Positions 5,987 through 6,319 of a stretch of DNA of 6,319 bases are shown here, one piece after another. The stretch is from Verrucomicrobiota bacterium. Its GTDB lineage: Bacteria; Verrucomicrobiota; Verrucomicrobiia; Chthoniobacterales; UBA10450. The first letter of the stretch is position 1. Every line of letters begins with the position of its first letter. The stretch covers positions 1-6,319 of the forward strand of contig QHRC01000091.1 of NCBI GenBank assembly GCA_003219995.1. Reading direction: 5' to 3'. Under the pieces are notes generated by a model. The model worked only from the letters and a program-made list of their open reading frames with translations, searched no databases and had not been told where the DNA came from. A program made the translations under genes and the position numbers.

Positions 5987-6319
5987 AAAACTTCACGGCA
6001 AGGAACTTTCCTTTAACAACATTCTCGACATCAGCGCAGCGACGAATCTAATCGCTGAGTTCGATCAGCCGACGGTCGCGATTTTAAAACACACCAATCC
6101 GTGCGGTATCGGTTCCGATGTCGATCTTCGCAAGGCTTGGGAGAAAGCGTTTGCTACGGACAAGCAGGCGCCATTTGGCGGCATTATCGTTTGCAACCGC
6201 ACGATTGATGAGCCGCTCGCGAAAACGATCAGCGAAATTTTCTCTGAAGTAATTGTCGCGCCGGATTTCGACGCGGATGCACGCACCATTTTGCAGAAGA
6301 AAAAAAATCTACGGCTCAT
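5922..6319 (+). CDS. purH: PurH C-terminal half: AICAR transformylase domain, start of domain only
   Basis: Translating from the ATG at 5922 gives 132 open codons to the window edge. They match the start of AICAR formyltransferase, which transfers a formyl group from 10-formyl-tetrahydrofolate to AICAR. Landmarks are [15 protein letters not shown] (1-15, family RYGENPHQ), [13 protein letters not shown] (28-40), ILKHTNPCG (54-62, with K56-H57 as the catalytic Lys-His pair) and [11 protein letters not shown] (83-93). The domain normally continues for about 200 more residues. The frame is +1 relative to the cyclohydrolase half and the two frames overlap by 65 nt. In family members the residue before RYGEN is often Met or Leu, so this Met may be an ancestral interior residue now usable as a start. 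Sequence quality is that of a functional domain: no stop and no lost motif. Either a separate cistron or the rest of a frameshifted purH. Confidence 0.9.
   Translation, partial: MRHGENPHQAAALYGDFDRRYEKLHGKELSFNNILDISAATNLIAEFDQPTVAILKHTNPCGIGSDVDLRKAWEKAFATDKQAPFGGIIVCNRTIDEPLAKTISEIFSEVIVAPDFDADARTILQKKKNLRL

Noticed and set aside
6300..6307. A8 run near the window end as a slippage or frameshift site
   Set aside because: The transformylase frame reads through the run into KKKNLRL, which fits the family, so there is no evidence of a shift here.

Overview
The window reads as an ordinary chromosomal segment of a free-living bacterium. It shows GC-rich codon use, tightly packed genes and weak or absent Shine-Dalgarno sequences. 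The dispersed intergenic repeats and the gene mix (DUF5996 protein, small secreted protein, RsbW-type kinase) remind me most of soil Verrucomicrobia (Chthoniobacterales/Spartobacteria-like). Acidobacteria are the main alternative. This taxonomic guess comes from memory of such repeats and proteins, not from a search.

Left half, minus strand (1-2434): three genes read right to left. They are an RsbW-like anti-sigma serine kinase (1994-2434), the Holliday-junction helicase motor ruvB (875-1873), and exonuclease VII large subunit xseA (782 down to the window edge, so its C-terminus is missing). The gaps between them are filled by dispersed repeats rather than by recognisable promoters or terminators. 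A paired-hairpin palindromic element lies on each side of the kinase gene (1905-1967 and 2495-2560, same orientation). A different repeat (827-863) lies between ruvB and xseA.

Right half, plus strand (2619-6319): a small secreted protein with two PepSY-like repeats, a DUF5996 protein and an AraC-family regulator follow each other with 24-nt gaps and probably form one transcription unit. A 59-nt spacer follows; 56 nt of it have an 8-nt periodicity and contain a 9-bp stem ending 1 nt before the next start codon. Then comes purH, the bifunctional enzyme of the last two steps of de novo IMP synthesis.

The main anomaly is in purH. Its reading frame breaks exactly at the boundary between the IMP cyclohydrolase and AICAR transformylase domains. 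The first frame ends at 5986 after a 19-residue nonsense tail. The second domain opens with an ATG at 5922 in the +1 frame, preceded by AAGGA, and runs off the window. Catalytic residues are intact in both halves wherever they can be seen. Either the gene is naturally split into two overlapping cistrons, or it carries one recent or technical indel. The interdomain linker also looks unusually short. I see no RNA genes, CRISPR array, transposase or phage genes. The longest non-coding stretch is 2435-2618 (184 nt), so no gap exceeds 300 nt.
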